Positions 19,039 through 28,979 of a stretch of 64,000 bases of DNA are shown here, piece after piece (within the stretch, counting starts at the first letter, position 1; every line of letters begins with the position of its first letter). This stretch comes from Streptomyces sp. R302. GTDB lineage: Bacteria; Actinomycetota; Actinomycetes; Streptomycetales; Streptomycetaceae. Position numbers and translations under genes: made by a program. The DNA is taken from positions 186,001 to 250,000 of the forward strand of contig NZ_JABBGE010000001.1 in NCBI RefSeq assembly GCF_012927245.1, given 5' to 3'. The notes under the pieces are model-generated. The model searched no databases and had not been told where the DNA came from. It saw nothing but the letters and a program-made list of their open reading frames with translations.

Positions 19039-19201
19039 TCCGCCCCCCGACCCTGCGTCCCACTCGCCTCACGTCCTTGCACGTCAGCGGGGGTGGAATG
19101 GTTCCGGGACGGGTGGCGGGCGCGTCACCGTTGCCCGGGGCGGGCGGGGGCCCGACGCTGGTGGAGCACCGACCGAACGACCCGACGGGGGATCCACCAC
19201 C

Positions 19202-19825
19202 ATGAGCAAGCTCCGTACCGCACTCGCCGCCACCGCCGCCGCAGCCCTGGGCCTCGCCGCCCTCGCCGCCGCCCCGGCGCAGGCCGCCGCCCCGGCGCAG
19301 GCCGCCGCCCGGCCCGCCTTCCTCTCCGCCGCCCAGATGCCGGCGTCGTCGACGCCGTGGACCGCCACCCCGGTCTTCACCGGCGTGCCGGAGAACGGCG
19401 GCGCCCTCTGCGCCCCCTACAAGATCCCGGCGCAGCACACCCGCTACCGCGAGTTCAGCACCGAGCTCGACACCAACGGCGTCCAGATCACCACCGTCGC
19501 CCGCACCGAGGCCGACGCCGTGAAGCTGGTCGACACCCTCCGCAAGGCGATCGCCGGCTGCGGCGCCCTCCTGGAGCGGCAGAACCCGGGCCTGAACGCC
19601 GTCAGCGCCTACCACGGCAAGCTCGCCGTGGAGGAGGGCGCCTGGGTCTACAGCCTGGACACCGACGACCCGGAGATCGGGAACACCGACATCCACCTGT
19701 TCTCCGTCGGCCGCGACGGCCGCACCGTCACCTACGTCCGGTGGGGCCAGATGGGCGACCTCGCCGACGCCCCGCTGAACGGCTTCCGCACCACGACGAA
19801 GACCGCGGTCAACAAGCTCTACTGA
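19202..19825 (+). CDS. Secreted protein, sensor-domain-like (PknH_C type)
   Basis: 207 residues with a clear Sec signal peptide ([28 protein letters not shown]). An AAPAQA hexapeptide is duplicated right after the cleavage region. The mature part has two cysteines (GALCAPYK and AIAGCGALL) and a mixed alpha/beta pattern resembling the extracellular sensor domain found in many Streptomyces lipoproteins and kinases. The 3' end overlaps the convergent pucR-type gene by 7 bases. GGGGGAT is a plausible ribosome-binding site. It is divergent from the membrane HTH gene across 163 bases. Function unknown. Confidence 0.75.
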   Translation: MSKLRTALAATAAAALGLAALAAAPAQAAAPAQAAARPAFLSAAQMPASSTPWTATPVFTGVPENGGALCAPYKIPAQHTRYREFSTELDTNGVQITTVARTEADAVKLVDTLRKAIAGCGALLERQNPGLNAVSAYHGKLAVEEGAWVYSLDTDDPEIGNTDIHLFSVGRDGRTVTYVRWGQMGDLADAPLNGFRTTTKTAVNKLY

Positions 19826-21270
19826 GCCCGGCCGAGCGCGAACCACAGCTCCATCCGCACGTCCGGATCGTCCAGGTCCCGGTCGAGGAGGACCGCGCAG
19901 CGGGCGATCCGCTGCCGGACCGTGTTGCGGTGGACGCCCAGCGCGGCGGCCGTCCGGTCCCAGCTGCCGTGCAGGGAGAGCCAGGCGCGCAGGGTCTCGG
20001 CCTGCGCCTCGCCGAGGGGAGCGAGGAGCGCGCGCGCGTGGGCGGCGGCCTCCGCCGGGTCGACCAGACCCGCGAGGCCGTTCGCCCGGTGACGGACCAG
20101 GGGGGTCCGGGTCGCCTCCGCCCGCCGCAGCGCCCGGCCCGCCTGCGCGTCCGCCGCGGGCAGGTCGGACGGCCCGGCCGGGGCGGAGACGCCGAGGGTC
20201 CAGCCGGACTGGGCCGTCGCGGGCGCGCCCGGCGGCAGCAGGAGCCGTACCACCGGGCCCGCGTCGACCAGGTCCGTGCCGAGCGCCGCCGCCAGGCCCG
20301 CCGCCGCGAACGGGGTGCCGTCGCCGCCCCGGGCGTGCACCACCGTCCACGGGCCGGGGGAGAGGGCGGCCGCGGCCTCCGCCGCCGGGGCGCCGAGCAG
20401 CAGCCGGGTCAGCACCCCGTCCCGTACCGCCACGTCGCTCGCCCGGTGCGGCGCGGTCAGCAGCGAGAGCAGCACCACCGCCACCCCGGCGACCGTGTGG
20501 TCGCCGGGGTCGCGGCGCTCCGTCGCCACGCCGAGCGTCAGCCCCTCGCCGCCGCCCAGCGCGTACGCCGCGAGGCGCAGTCCGCCGCCCTCGCCGCTCG
20601 CCGACGCGGGACCGCCCGGACGCGGGCCGACGACCCCGGCGAGCTCCGCCAGGGCCCGCGCCGCCTCCGGGGACGGCTCCCGGCCCGCCGCCGCCCACTC
20701 CGCGCCGTCCCCGCCGTACAGGACCGCCCGGCCGCCGAGCCGCGAGGCCAGCGCGTGGAGGACGGCCGGGACCGGCGCCGGACGCGCGGCGGCCGTCGCG
20801 AGGGACTGCTGGGCCTCCGTCACCCGGCGCAGCTCCGACAACCTGGCCTCCGCCATCAGCCGCCACAGCGCCCGCGCCACCGCCGCGAACGGCGTCCCGG
20901 GCTCGACCTCGACCAGCGGCAGCCCGTGCCGGGCACACGCCTCGACCAGCTCCGCCGGCACCGTGTCGTACACCGGTGTCACCCCGAAGCCGAGCGCCGC
21001 CGCCCCCGCCTCCACCACCCGCTCCACGAACCGCGCCGGATCCGTCAGCTGCACCCCCGCCGTCAGCAGCAGCTCACCGCCGAGGAGATACGGATACGGG
21101 TCGGCCATCTCCGAGGTGTGCACCCCGTGCAGCGCCACCTCGTCCGTGCCGGTCAGCAGCCGGAGCCGGAGCTCACGGCGGGCCAGCAGCGCGGCGAGCG
21201 GCACCGGCGGCGCCGGAGGGGCGGAGCCCGGATCGGTACGTGCCTCGGTACGCGACTCGGTACGCGCCAT
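19819..21270 (-). CDS. PucR-family transcriptional regulator
   Basis: 483 residues. An N-terminal PucR sensor domain ([46 protein letters not shown]) is followed by a GGDEF-like middle and a C-terminal PucR HTH ([40 protein letters not shown]). Such proteins activate nitrogen-compound catabolism in response to a metabolite. It is divergent from speB, which it probably controls. In-frame ATGs exist at 21384, 21291 and 21276, but only the ATG at 21270 has a properly spaced GGAAGG (nine bases). Confidence 0.88.
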   Translation of the reverse strand: MARTESRTEARTDPGSAPPAPPVPLAALLARRELRLRLLTGTDEVALHGVHTSEMADPYPYLLGGELLLTAGVQLTDPARFVERVVEAGAAALGFGVTPVYDTVPAELVEACARHGLPLVEVEPGTPFAAVARALWRLMAEARLSELRRVTEAQQSLATAAARPAPVPAVLHALASRLGGRAVLYGGDGAEWAAAGREPSPEAARALAELAGVVGPRPGGPASASGEGGGLRLAAYALGGGEGLTLGVATERRDPGDHTVAGVAVVLLSLLTAPHRASDVAVRDGVLTRLLLGAPAAEAAAALSPGPWTVVHARGGDGTPFAAAGLAAALGTDLVDAGPVVRLLLPPGAPATAQSGWTLGVSAPAGPSDLPAADAQAGRALRRAEATRTPLVRHRANGLAGLVDPAEAAAHARALLAPLGEAQAETLRAWLSLHGSWDRTAAALGVHRNTVRQRIARCAVLLDRDLDDPDVRMELWFALGRAQ

Positions 21271-21389
21271 GGACATGGTCCTTCCGTACATCTCCCGCCA
21301 CGACAGTGGAGGAAACGTACACTTCAATGTGGCTTTCGGGCGACTTACCGTCGAGCCGCACCCCGACGACAGCCCAGGAGGCACCGACC

Positions 21390-22355
21390 ATGAGCAGCGA
21401 CCAGAGCACCCCGCGCGGTCCGATCGACTCGTCCCGCGTCCCGCGGTACGCCGGTCCCGCGACGTTCGCCCGGCTGCCGCGGCTCGACGAGGTCGGCACC
21501 GCCGACATCGCCGTGGTCGGCGTCCCCTTCGACAGCGGTGTCTCCTACCGCCCCGGCGCCCGCTTCGGCGGCAACGCCATCCGCGAGGCCTCCCGCCTCC
21601 TGCGCCCCTACAACCCGGCGCAGGACGCCTCCCCGTTCGCCCTCACGCAGGTCGCCGACGGCGGCGACATCGCCGTCAACCCCTTCAACATCAACGAGGC
21701 CGTCGAGACCATCGAGGCCGCCGCCGACGAGCTCCTCGGCACCGGCGCCCGCATGATGACCCTCGGCGGCGACCACACCATCGCCCTCCCGCTGCTCCGC
21801 TCGGTCGCCAAGAAGCACGGCCCCGTCGCCCTGCTCCACTTCGACGCCCACCTGGACACCTGGGACACCTACTTCGGCGCCGAGTACACCCACGGCACGC
21901 CGTTCCGCCGCGCCGTCGAGGAGGGCATCCTCGACACCGAGGCCCTCTCCCACGTCGGCACCCGCGGCCCGCTGTACGGCAAGCAGGACCTCACGGACGA
22001 CGAGAAGATGGGCTTCGGCATCGTCACCTCCGCCGACATCTACCGCCGCGGCGCCGACGAGGTCGCCGACCAGCTCCGCCAGCGCATCGGCGACCGCCCC
22101 CTGTACATCTCCATCGACATCGACTGCCTCGACCCGGCCCACGCCCCCGGCACCGGCACCCCCGAGGCGGGCGGCATGACCTCCCGCGAGCTCCTGGAGA
22201 TCCTCCGCGGCCTCTCCTCCTGCAACCTGGTCTCCGCGGACGTCGTCGAGGTCGCCCCGGCCTACGACCACGCCGAGATCACGGCCGTCGCCGCCTCCCA
22301 CACGGCGTACGAACTGACCACGATCATGAGCCGCCAGATCGCGGCCGGTCGATAA
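21390..22355 (+). CDS. speB: SpeB-like agmatinase / guanidino-acid ureohydrolase
   Basis: Manganese ureohydrolase of 321 residues that releases urea from agmatine or a related guanidino compound such as 4-guanidinobutyrate. Metal-binding motifs are complete: GGDHT (about 128), DAHLDTW (about 152) and [22 protein letters not shown] (about 236-257). AGGAGG lies eight bases before the ATG. It is divergent from a PucR regulator and upstream of a ThDP-dependent enzyme, which suggests a catabolic arginine/agmatine/guanidinobutyrate route rather than polyamine synthesis alone. The exact substrate cannot be fixed from sequence. Confidence 0.9.
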   Translation: MSSDQSTPRGPIDSSRVPRYAGPATFARLPRLDEVGTADIAVVGVPFDSGVSYRPGARFGGNAIREASRLLRPYNPAQDASPFALTQVADGGDIAVNPFNINEAVETIEAAADELLGTGARMMTLGGDHTIALPLLRSVAKKHGPVALLHFDAHLDTWDTYFGAEYTHGTPFRRAVEEGILDTEALSHVGTRGPLYGKQDLTDDEKMGFGIVTSADIYRRGADEVADQLRQRIGDRPLYISIDIDCLDPAHAPGTGTPEAGGMTSRELLEILRGLSSCNLVSADVVEVAPAYDHAEITAVAASHTAYELTTIMSRQIAAGR

Positions 22356-22362
22356 TTCCCGG

Positions 22363-22398
22363 GGGTGCCCGGCCCTGCTCCCGCGGGGCCGGGCACCC
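22363..22398 (+). terminator. Hairpin between speB and the ThDP enzyme gene
   Basis: Thirteen perfect pairs, GGGTGCCCGGCCC (22363-22375) with GGGCCGGGCACCC (22386-22398), 7 bases past the speB stop and 40 before the next start. It may lower rather than abolish read-through. Confidence 0.65.
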
Positions 22399-22437
22399 GT
22401 CGCGTACGAGACCGACCACGCCCGGAGGAACCGGCCC

Positions 22438-24120
22438 ATGACCCACGACCACGACCTGGTCCTGCGCCCCACGCCCGCGCAGACGGAAGCCGCCCTCGAC
22501 CCGCCCCCCGGGCGCACCGGAGGCGACCTCGTCGTCGAGACCCTCACCGGCCTCGGCGCCACCACGGTCTTCGGTCTCCCCGGCCAGCACACCCTCGGCG
22601 TCTTCGACGCCCTGCGCCGCTCGGACCTCCGCTACATCGGCCTGCGCGCCGAGAACAACGCGGGCTTCGCCGCCGACGCGTACGGCCGGATCACCGGCGA
22701 GGCCGCGCCCCTCCTCCTCTCCACCGGCCCCGGCGCGCTCATGTCGCTCGCCGCGCTCCAGGAGGCGGCCGCCGCCTCCGCGCCGGTCCTCGCCATCGGC
22801 AGCCAGGTCCCGGCCGCCGGGCTCGGCGGCGGCCGACACGGCCACCTCCACGAGCTCCGCGACCAGCAGGCGAGCTTCCGGGACGTCGTGAAGTCCGTCC
22901 ACACGGCCCGTACGCACTCCCAGATCCCGTCCGCGATCGCCGCCGCCTGGGAGTCGGCGCTCACCGCCCCGCACGGCCCGGTCTGGGTCGAGATCCCGCA
23001 GGACGTCCTCACGGCGGAAACGATCCTCCCCGTCGTCACGGCCATGGACGCCACGCCCGAGGAGCTCGCGCCGCGCCCGGAACTGACCGCGCTGGCGGCG
23101 CACCTCCTCTCGACGGCCGAGCGGCCCGCGATCATCGCCGGCGGCGGGGTGATCCGCTCCGACGCCTCCGGCAAGCTCCGCGCGCTCGCCGAGCGGCTCG
23201 ACGCGCCGGTCGTCACCACCTTCGGCGGCAAGGGCGCGTTCCCCTGGAAGCACCCGCTGTCCCTCCAGTCCTGGCTGGAGGACCGGCACACCACCGACTT
23301 CCTGGAGGACGCCGACGTCCTCCTCGTGGTCGGCTCCGGGCTCGGCGAGCTGTCCTCGAACTACCACACCTTCGCCCCGCGCGGCCGGGTGATCCAGATC
23401 GAGGCGGACGCGGGCAAGCTGGAGTCCAACCACCCGGGGCTCGGCATCCACGCCGACGCCCGCCTCGCCCTCCAGGCCCTCCTGGAGACGACCGAGCCCC
23501 GCACGGACGCCACCGCCCCCGAACGGGTCCGCGCGGTCCTGGACCGCGTCGCGGCCCGCCTGGACGCCCAGGACCTGGCCCTGGAACGCCACCTGGTGGC
23601 CGCGGTCCGCGAAGCCCTCCCGCCCCGCGCCCCCAGCTTCTGGGACATGACGATCCTCGCCTACTGGGCGTGGTCCGCCTTCGACCCCCGGCACCCCAAC
23701 ACCATGCACTCCGCGCAGGGCGCCGGCGGCCTCGGCTACGCCCTCCCCGCCGCCCTCGGCGCGGCGGCGGCCGACCCGACGGTCCCGGTCCTCGCCGTCT
23801 CCGGCGACGGCGGCGCGATGTACTCGCTCGCGGAGCTGGCCACGGCGAAGCAGTACGGCTTCGACGTCACCTGGCTGATCGTCGACGACGGCGGCTACGG
23901 CATCCTCCGCGAGTACATGACGGACACCTACGGCGAGGCCACCGGCACCGAACTCACCCGCCCCGACTTCGTCGCCCTCGCCGAATCCTTCGGCGTCCCG
24001 GCCACCCTGACCACCCCCGAGACCCTCACGGCCGACCTGTCGAAGTCCCTGACGACCCCGGGCCCCTCGGTCGTCGTCCTCCCGGCCCACCTGAGGATGT
24101 TCGAACCGACGCACCTCTGA
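22438..24120 (+). CDS. Thiamine-diphosphate-dependent enzyme (acetolactate synthase-like)
   Basis: 560 residues with the three-domain ThDP fold: PYR domain with the cofactor-activating Glu in RAENNAGFAADAYGR (about 78), middle domain (about 215-345) and PP domain with GDGGAMYSLAELATAKQYGFD...VDD (about 457-485) in place of the usual GDG...ND. The sequence is like the large subunit of acetolactate synthases and oxo-acid decarboxylases, but no small subunit or ilv genes are near. GGAGGA is well spaced from the ATG. Placed right after speB, it may act on an oxo-acid from arginine or agmatine catabolism; that is inference. Confidence 0.82.
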   Translation: MTHDHDLVLRPTPAQTEAALDPPPGRTGGDLVVETLTGLGATTVFGLPGQHTLGVFDALRRSDLRYIGLRAENNAGFAADAYGRITGEAAPLLLSTGPGALMSLAALQEAAAASAPVLAIGSQVPAAGLGGGRHGHLHELRDQQASFRDVVKSVHTARTHSQIPSAIAAAWESALTAPHGPVWVEIPQDVLTAETILPVVTAMDATPEELAPRPELTALAAHLLSTAERPAIIAGGGVIRSDASGKLRALAERLDAPVVTTFGGKGAFPWKHPLSLQSWLEDRHTTDFLEDADVLLVVGSGLGELSSNYHTFAPRGRVIQIEADAGKLESNHPGLGIHADARLALQALLETTEPRTDATAPERVRAVLDRVAARLDAQDLALERHLVAAVREALPPRAPSFWDMTILAYWAWSAFDPRHPNTMHSAQGAGGLGYALPAALGAAAADPTVPVLAVSGDGGAMYSLAELATAKQYGFDVTWLIVDDGGYGILREYMTDTYGEATGTELTRPDFVALAESFGVPATLTTPETLTADLSKSLTTPGPSVVVLPAHLRMFEPTHL

Positions 24121-24161
24121 CGGACCCGTCGGGGCAACGACACGGCCCTGCCGTGAGTCCT

Positions 24162-24197
24162 TTCCCTCGTACGGCCCGGCCGGGCCGTACGAGGGAA
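24162..24197. repeat. 36-bp perfect palindrome
   Basis: Bases 24162-24179 are the exact reverse complement of 24180-24197 (arms start TTCCCTCGTACGG and end CCGTACGAGGGAA, centre GGCC). It lies 41 bases after the ThDP gene stop and ends 14 bases before the ATG of the next gene. It could terminate the upstream transcript or fold in the leader of the downstream one. Confidence 0.85.
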
Positions 24198-24211
24198 TCA
24201 GGGGATCCGGG

Positions 24212-24535
24212 ATGCGCGTGCTGGGGAAGACAGGCAGGTTCTTCGGCGAGTTCGTCGGGGAGGTGGTGGGGGAGTTCCTGCTGTGCGCGCTTGCCGTGGG
24301 ACTCCTCCTCGGCGTCGTGTTCCTCGGCGCCGCGGCGTACGCGGCGAGCCCGGTGGGGGCCCTCGCCGGCGGCGCCGGGCTCCTGGCCCTTGCCGGATAC
24401 GGCGGCGTGCAGTACGCCCGGGGGCCAGGACGGCGTCAGGGGTGGCTCGCCGGGACCGCCCTCGCCGTCTTCGTCGCCCTCGCGGGCGGCGCCGGTCTCG
24501 TGACCTACTGCGGCTGCTGGCAGCTCCTCGGGTGA
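24212..24535 (+). CDS. Small integral membrane protein
   Basis: 107 residues with three predicted membrane helices (FLLCALAVGLLLGVVFLGAAAYA, VGALAGGAGLLALAGYGG and LAGTALAVFVALAGGAGLV) and short loops. The N-terminus is amphipathic and mildly basic. No family is recognised. GGGGATCC is a weak ribosome-binding site, and a large perfect palindrome ends just upstream. It is probably a lone gene between the ThDP enzyme and the ABC exporter. Confidence 0.65.
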   Translation: MRVLGKTGRFFGEFVGEVVGEFLLCALAVGLLLGVVFLGAAAYAASPVGALAGGAGLLALAGYGGVQYARGPGRRQGWLAGTALAVFVALAGGAGLVTYCGCWQLLG

Positions 24536-24642
24536 CCCGGCCAGTCCTAGGACCAGCGCCCGGTCTTTGTCGCGGCGGGATGAAAACGCACGTCGGGGGT
24601 GTTGTGGCCTTCCGGTAGACCAGGACGGACGGGAGGCGCCAC

Positions 24643-27600
24643 GTGGTGGTGGAGCGGCAAGAGGGGTGGGCGCGGCGGCTGTGGGGCTACGCCTGGCGGT
24701 ACAAGGCGGACGTCGTGCTCGCACTCGGGTCGTCGCTGGCCGGCATGGCGCTGCTCGCGCTGGTGCCGCTCATCACCAAGGTGATCATCGATGACGTGAT
24801 CGGCGCGGGGACGCGGTCCCTGGCCGTGTGGACCGGGCTGCTGCTCGGCGCCGCCGTCCTCGTGTACGGGCTGACGTACATCCGGCGCTACTACGGCGGC
24901 CGCCTCGCGCTCGACGTGCAGCGGGACCTCCGGGACGACATGTACGGGACGATCCTGCGGCTCGACGGGCGGCGGCAGGACGAGCTGTCGACCGGGCAGG
25001 TCGTGGGGCGGGCCACCAGCGATCTCCAGCTCATCCAGGGCCTGCTGTTCATGCTCCCGATGACCATCGGGAACGTCCTGCTGTTCCTGATCTCGCTGGC
25101 CGTCATGGCGTGGCTGTCGATCCCGCTGACCCTCGTCGCGCTCGCCGTCGCCCCCGCCCTCTGGTGGATCGCCAAGCGGAGCCGTACCCGACTCCACCCG
25201 GCCACCTGGGCCGCCCAGCAGGAGGCCGCCGGCGTCGCCGGGGTCGTCGACGGGGCCGTCACCGGCGTCCGGGTCGTGAAGGGCTTCGGGCAGGAGGCGC
25301 AGGAGACCGGGAAGATCCGGGACGCGGGGCGGAAGCTGTTCGCCGCGCGGCTGCGGACGATCCGGCTGAACTCGCGCTACACGCCCGCCCTGCAGGCCGT
25401 CCCCGCCCTCGGGCAGGTCGCCGTGCTCGCGCTCGGCGGCTGGCTCGCGTACAAGGGCCAGATCACCCTCGGCACCTTCGTCGCCTTCTCCTCCTACCTG
25501 GCCTCCCTCGTCGGCCCGGTCCGGATGCTCGCCATGGTCCTCACCGTCGGCCAGCAGGCACGCGCGGGCGTGGAGCGCGTCGTCGAGCTGATCGACACCG
25601 AGCCGGTCATCGACGACGGCACGAAGGAGCTCCCGGCCGACGCCCCCGCGACCGTCGAGTTCGACGACGTGAGCTTCGGCTACGGCTACGGCGACGGCGA
25701 CGCGGGCGGGAAGCCCGTCCTCGACGGGTTCTCGCTGGAGCTGCGGGAGGGCGAGACCGTCGCCCTCGTCGGCTCCTCCGGCTCCGGCAAGTCGACCGTC
25801 TCCCTCCTCCTGCCCCGCTTCTACGACGTCGACCGCGGCGCCGTCCTCGTCGGCGGCCACGACGTCCGCGAGCTGACCCTGGAGTCGCTGCGGGCCGCGA
25901 TCGGCCTCGTCCCCGAGGACTCCTTCCTCTTCTCCGACACCGTCCGCGCCAACATCGCGTACGGCGTCCCCGACGCCACCGACGAGCAGGTCGAGGCCGC
26001 CGCCCGGGCCGCCCGCGCGGACGGCTTCATCGCCGAGCTGCCGGACGGCTACGCCACCAAGGTCGGCGAGCACGGCCTCACCCTCTCCGGCGGCCAGCGC
26101 CAGCGCGTCGCCCTGGCCCGCGCGATCCTCACCGACCCCCGCCTCCTCGTCCTCGACGACGCCACCTCCGCCGTCGACGCCAAGGTCGAGCACGAGATCC
26201 ACGAGGCCCTGAAGTCCGTCATGGCGGGGCGTACGACCCTGCTCATCGCGCACCGCCGCTCCACCCTCGGCCTCGCCGACCGGATCGCCGTCCTCGACGG
26301 CGGCCGGCTCGCCGACCTCGGCACCCACGAGGAGCTCCAGGAGCGCTCCGCCCTCTACCGCCGCCTCCTCACCGACCCCGACGAGCTCGGCGGCGTCTCG
26401 CCCGGCCACGTCCTGAAGGCCACCGAGGAGCTGGTGGAGGACGCGGGCCTGCGGGCCGAGCTGGACGCCGAGTTCGACGCCGAGCGCGGCATCACCCCCG
26501 CCCTCTGGGTGCGGGACGAGGCCCCCGACCGGGCCGCGAAGGCCGCCGGAGCCACCCCCGAGCTGCTCGCCGCCGTCGCCGCCCTGCCGCCCGCCGCCGA
26601 CACCCCGGACGTGGACGAGGCCCGGGCCGTCGAGCCGGAGACCGAGTACGGGCTCCGCCGGCTGCTGCGCGGCTTCGGCGCGCCCCTCCTCATCAGCCTC
26701 GGCCTGGTCGCCCTCGACGCCGGCGCCGGCCTGCTGCTGCCGGTCCTCATCCGGCACGGCATCGACGAGGGCGTGAACCGGCTGGCGATCGGCGCCGTCT
26801 GGGCCGCCTCCGCGCTCGCCCTCGTCACCGTCCTCGTGCAGTGGGTGGCGCAGACCGCCGAGACCCGCATGACCGGCCGCACCGGCGAGCGGGTCCTCTA
26901 CGCGCTCCGCCTGAAGATCTTCGCCCAGCTCCAGCGCCTCGGCCTCGACTACTACGAGCGTGAGCTGACCGGCCGGATCATGACCCGGATGACGACGGAC
27001 GTCGACGCCATGTCGAGCTTCCTCCAGACGGGCCTGGTCACCGCCTTCGTCTCGGTCGTCACCTTCTTCGGGATCATGGCCGCGCTGCTCGTCCTCGACC
27101 TCCAGCTGGCCCTGGTCGTCTTCGCCTCGCTGCCGTTCCTCGCCGTCGCCACGTACTACTTCCGCCGCTCCAGCGTGAAGGCGTACGAGCTGGCCCGCGA
27201 GCGGATCAGCGTCGTCAACGCCGACCTCCAGGAGTCCGTCGCCGGGCTGCGGATCGTGCAGGCCTTCGGCCGCGAGCGGGCGGGCGCCACCCGGTTCGCC
27301 GAGCGCGGCGACGCCTACCGGGACGCGCGCGTGCGCGGCCAGTGGCTGATCTCGGTCTACTTCCCGTTCGTCACCCTGCTGTCCTCGGCCGCCGCCGCGG
27401 CCGTGATGATCGTCGGCGCGAACCGGATCGAGGCCGGCACCCTCACCACCGGCGCCCTCGTCGCCTACCTCCTCTACATCGACCTGTTCTTCGCCCCCGT
27501 CCAGCAGCTCTCCCAGGTCTTCGACGGCTACCAGCAGGCCGCCGTCTCGCTGGGCCGCATGCAGGAACTGCTCCGCGAGCCGACGTCGACGGCCGCCGCC

Positions 27601-28446
27601 GAGAAGCCCCGCGCGGTGCCGTCGCTCCGCGGCGACCTCGCCTTCGAGTCCGTGTCCTTCGCGTACGGAGCGGGGGAGAGCACGGGGGACGGCCCGGAGG
27701 GGGGCACGGAGAAGGGCCGGGAGGAGACCGCCCTCACCGGCATCGACCTGCGGATCCCCGCCGGGCAGACCGTCGCCTTCGTCGGCGAGACCGGCGCCGG
27801 CAAGTCCACCCTGGTCAAGCTGGTCGCCCGCTTCTACGACCCGACCTCGGGCCGGGTCACCGCGGACGGCACCGACCTCAGGGACCTCGACCTCACCGCG
27901 TACCGGCACCGGCTCGGCGTCGTCCCCCAGGAGGCGTACCTCTTCGCCGGCACGGTCCGCGACGCCATCGCCTACGGGCGGCCCGGCGCCACCGACGCCG
28001 AGGTGGAGGCCGCGGCCCGCGCGGCCGGCGCGCACGACATGATCGCCACCCTGGACGGCGGCTACCTCCACGAGGTCGCCGAGCGCGGCCGGAACCTCTC
28101 GGCGGGCCAGCGGCAGCTGATCGCCCTGGCCCGCGCCGAGCTGGTCGACCCGGACGTCCTCCTCCTCGACGAGGCCACGGCCGCCCTGGACCTGGCCACC
28201 GAGGCGCAGGTGAACGCCGCCACCGAGCGCCTCTCCGGCCGCCGTACGACCCTGATCGTCGCCCACCGCCTGACCACGGCGGCCCGCGCGGACCGGGTCG
28301 TCGTCATGGACCACGGCCGGGTCGCCGAGGACGGCAGCCACGACGAACTCCTCGCCCGCGACGGCCGCTACGCGACCCTGTGGCGCACCTTCATCGGCGA
28401 GGCGGACCCGGAGGCGGAGCCGGAGGAGGAACCCGCCGCGATCTGA
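24643..28446 (+). CDS. Fused two-half ABC exporter (heterodimer-like)
   Basis: 1267 residues forming TMD1-NBD1-TMD2-NBD2, two six-helix ABC-exporter halves in one chain. NBD1 has Walker A GSSGSGKST (377-385), signature LSGGQ (481) and Walker B LLVLDD (Asp505-Asp506), so the catalytic glutamate is replaced by Asp506. NBD2 has Walker A GETGAGKST (1048-1056), a slightly changed signature LSAGQ (1152) and a full Walker B LLLDE (Asp1176-Glu1177). This is the asymmetric pattern of heterodimeric multidrug/lipid exporters, with one degenerate and one active ATP site. The GTG start is six bases after GGAGG. The substrate is unknown. Confidence 0.93.
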   Translation: MVVERQEGWARRLWGYAWRYKADVVLALGSSLAGMALLALVPLITKVIIDDVIGAGTRSLAVWTGLLLGAAVLVYGLTYIRRYYGGRLALDVQRDLRDDMYGTILRLDGRRQDELSTGQVVGRATSDLQLIQGLLFMLPMTIGNVLLFLISLAVMAWLSIPLTLVALAVAPALWWIAKRSRTRLHPATWAAQQEAAGVAGVVDGAVTGVRVVKGFGQEAQETGKIRDAGRKLFAARLRTIRLNSRYTPALQAVPALGQVAVLALGGWLAYKGQITLGTFVAFSSYLASLVGPVRMLAMVLTVGQQARAGVERVVELIDTEPVIDDGTKELPADAPATVEFDDVSFGYGYGDGDAGGKPVLDGFSLELREGETVALVGSSGSGKSTVSLLLPRFYDVDRGAVLVGGHDVRELTLESLRAAIGLVPEDSFLFSDTVRANIAYGVPDATDEQVEAAARAARADGFIAELPDGYATKVGEHGLTLSGGQRQRVALARAILTDPRLLVLDDATSAVDAKVEHEIHEALKSVMAGRTTLLIAHRRSTLGLADRIAVLDGGRLADLGTHEELQERSALYRRLLTDPDELGGVSPGHVLKATEELVEDAGLRAELDAEFDAERGITPALWVRDEAPDRAAKAAGATPELLAAVAALPPAADTPDVDEARAVEPETEYGLRRLLRGFGAPLLISLGLVALDAGAGLLLPVLIRHGIDEGVNRLAIGAVWAASALALVTVLVQWVAQTAETRMTGRTGERVLYALRLKIFAQLQRLGLDYYERELTGRIMTRMTTDVDAMSSFLQTGLVTAFVSVVTFFGIMAALLVLDLQLALVVFASLPFLAVATYYFRRSSVKAYELARERISVVNADLQESVAGLRIVQAFGRERAGATRFAERGDAYRDARVRGQWLISVYFPFVTLLSSAAAAAVMIVGANRIEAGTLTTGALVAYLLYIDLFFAPVQQLSQVFDGYQQAAVSLGRMQELLREPTSTAAAEKPRAVPSLRGDLAFESVSFAYGAGESTGDGPEGGTEKGREETALTGIDLRIPAGQTVAFVGETGAGKSTLVKLVARFYDPTSGRVTADGTDLRDLDLTAYRHRLGVVPQEAYLFAGTVRDAIAYGRPGATDAEVEAAARAAGAHDMIATLDGGYLHEVAERGRNLSAGQRQLIALARAELVDPDVLLLDEATAALDLATEAQVNAATERLSGRRTTLIVAHRLTTAARADRVVVMDHGRVAEDGSHDELLARDGRYATLWRTFIGEADPEAEPEEEPAAI

Positions 28447-28494
28447 GTACGTGGGCTCATGCCCGGGCGCGGCGGGCGGGGTTGGATCGGTGCC

Positions 28495-28896
28495 GTGAAC
28501 GACCACGCCCCCACCGCTCCCGCCCCCACCGCTCCCACTGCTCCCACCGCTCCCACCGGCCCCACCGCTTCCGCCCCCGCTCCCGACCGGGCGGTCCGGC
28601 TGCTGCGCCGCAGCGCGCTCTGCGCCGGACTGCTGTTCCTCCCGGCGGTCCTGCTCGGCGTCGTGCTCGCCCTGGCCTCCGAGAGCGGCACGGCGTGCGT
28701 GATGCGGGGGACGTGCGGCGAGGTCCCCGGCTGGCTCTACTGGGTCACCCTGGCCGTCGGGGGCGGCGCCTGGCTCCGGGCGCTCACCGTCCCCTACGGC
28801 GCCCCGCCCACCCGGGCCCGCTGGGCCGCCCTGTGGACGCTGATCGGCGCCGAGCTGCTCTTCCTCGGCCTCGTCATGGCGTACTTCAACGGCTGA
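28495..28896 (+). CDS. Small membrane protein with Pro/Thr/Ala repeat N-terminus
   Basis: About 133 residues. The N-terminus is a low-complexity PTAPAPTAPTAPTAPTGPT stretch made by near-tandem 9-bp units (28510-28573). Three membrane helices follow: SALCAGLLFLPAVLLGVVLALAS, WLYWVTLAVGGGAWLRAL and WAALWTLIGAELLFLGLVMAYF. The GTG at 28495 is chosen because it begins the conserved-looking part; an ATG at 28459 is also in frame. It follows the ABC exporter gene by about 50 bases and could be co-transcribed. No family recognised. Confidence 0.6.
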   Translation: MNDHAPTAPAPTAPTAPTAPTGPTASAPAPDRAVRLLRRSALCAGLLFLPAVLLGVVLALASESGTACVMRGTCGEVPGWLYWVTLAVGGGAWLRALTVPYGAPPTRARWAALWTLIGAELLFLGLVMAYFNG

Positions 28897-28979
28897 TCGA
28901 CGCCACCAGGGCAACCGTACGGACCTCTCGAACGTCGTATGTGTGTACGGCAAGAAGAGCGGTGGGGGAGGAGACGGGC

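Noticed and set aside
22438..24120. Biosynthetic acetolactate synthase (ilvB)
   Set aside because: No small regulatory subunit or ilvC/ilvN neighbour; context is the speB/PucR unit, so the name is not justified.
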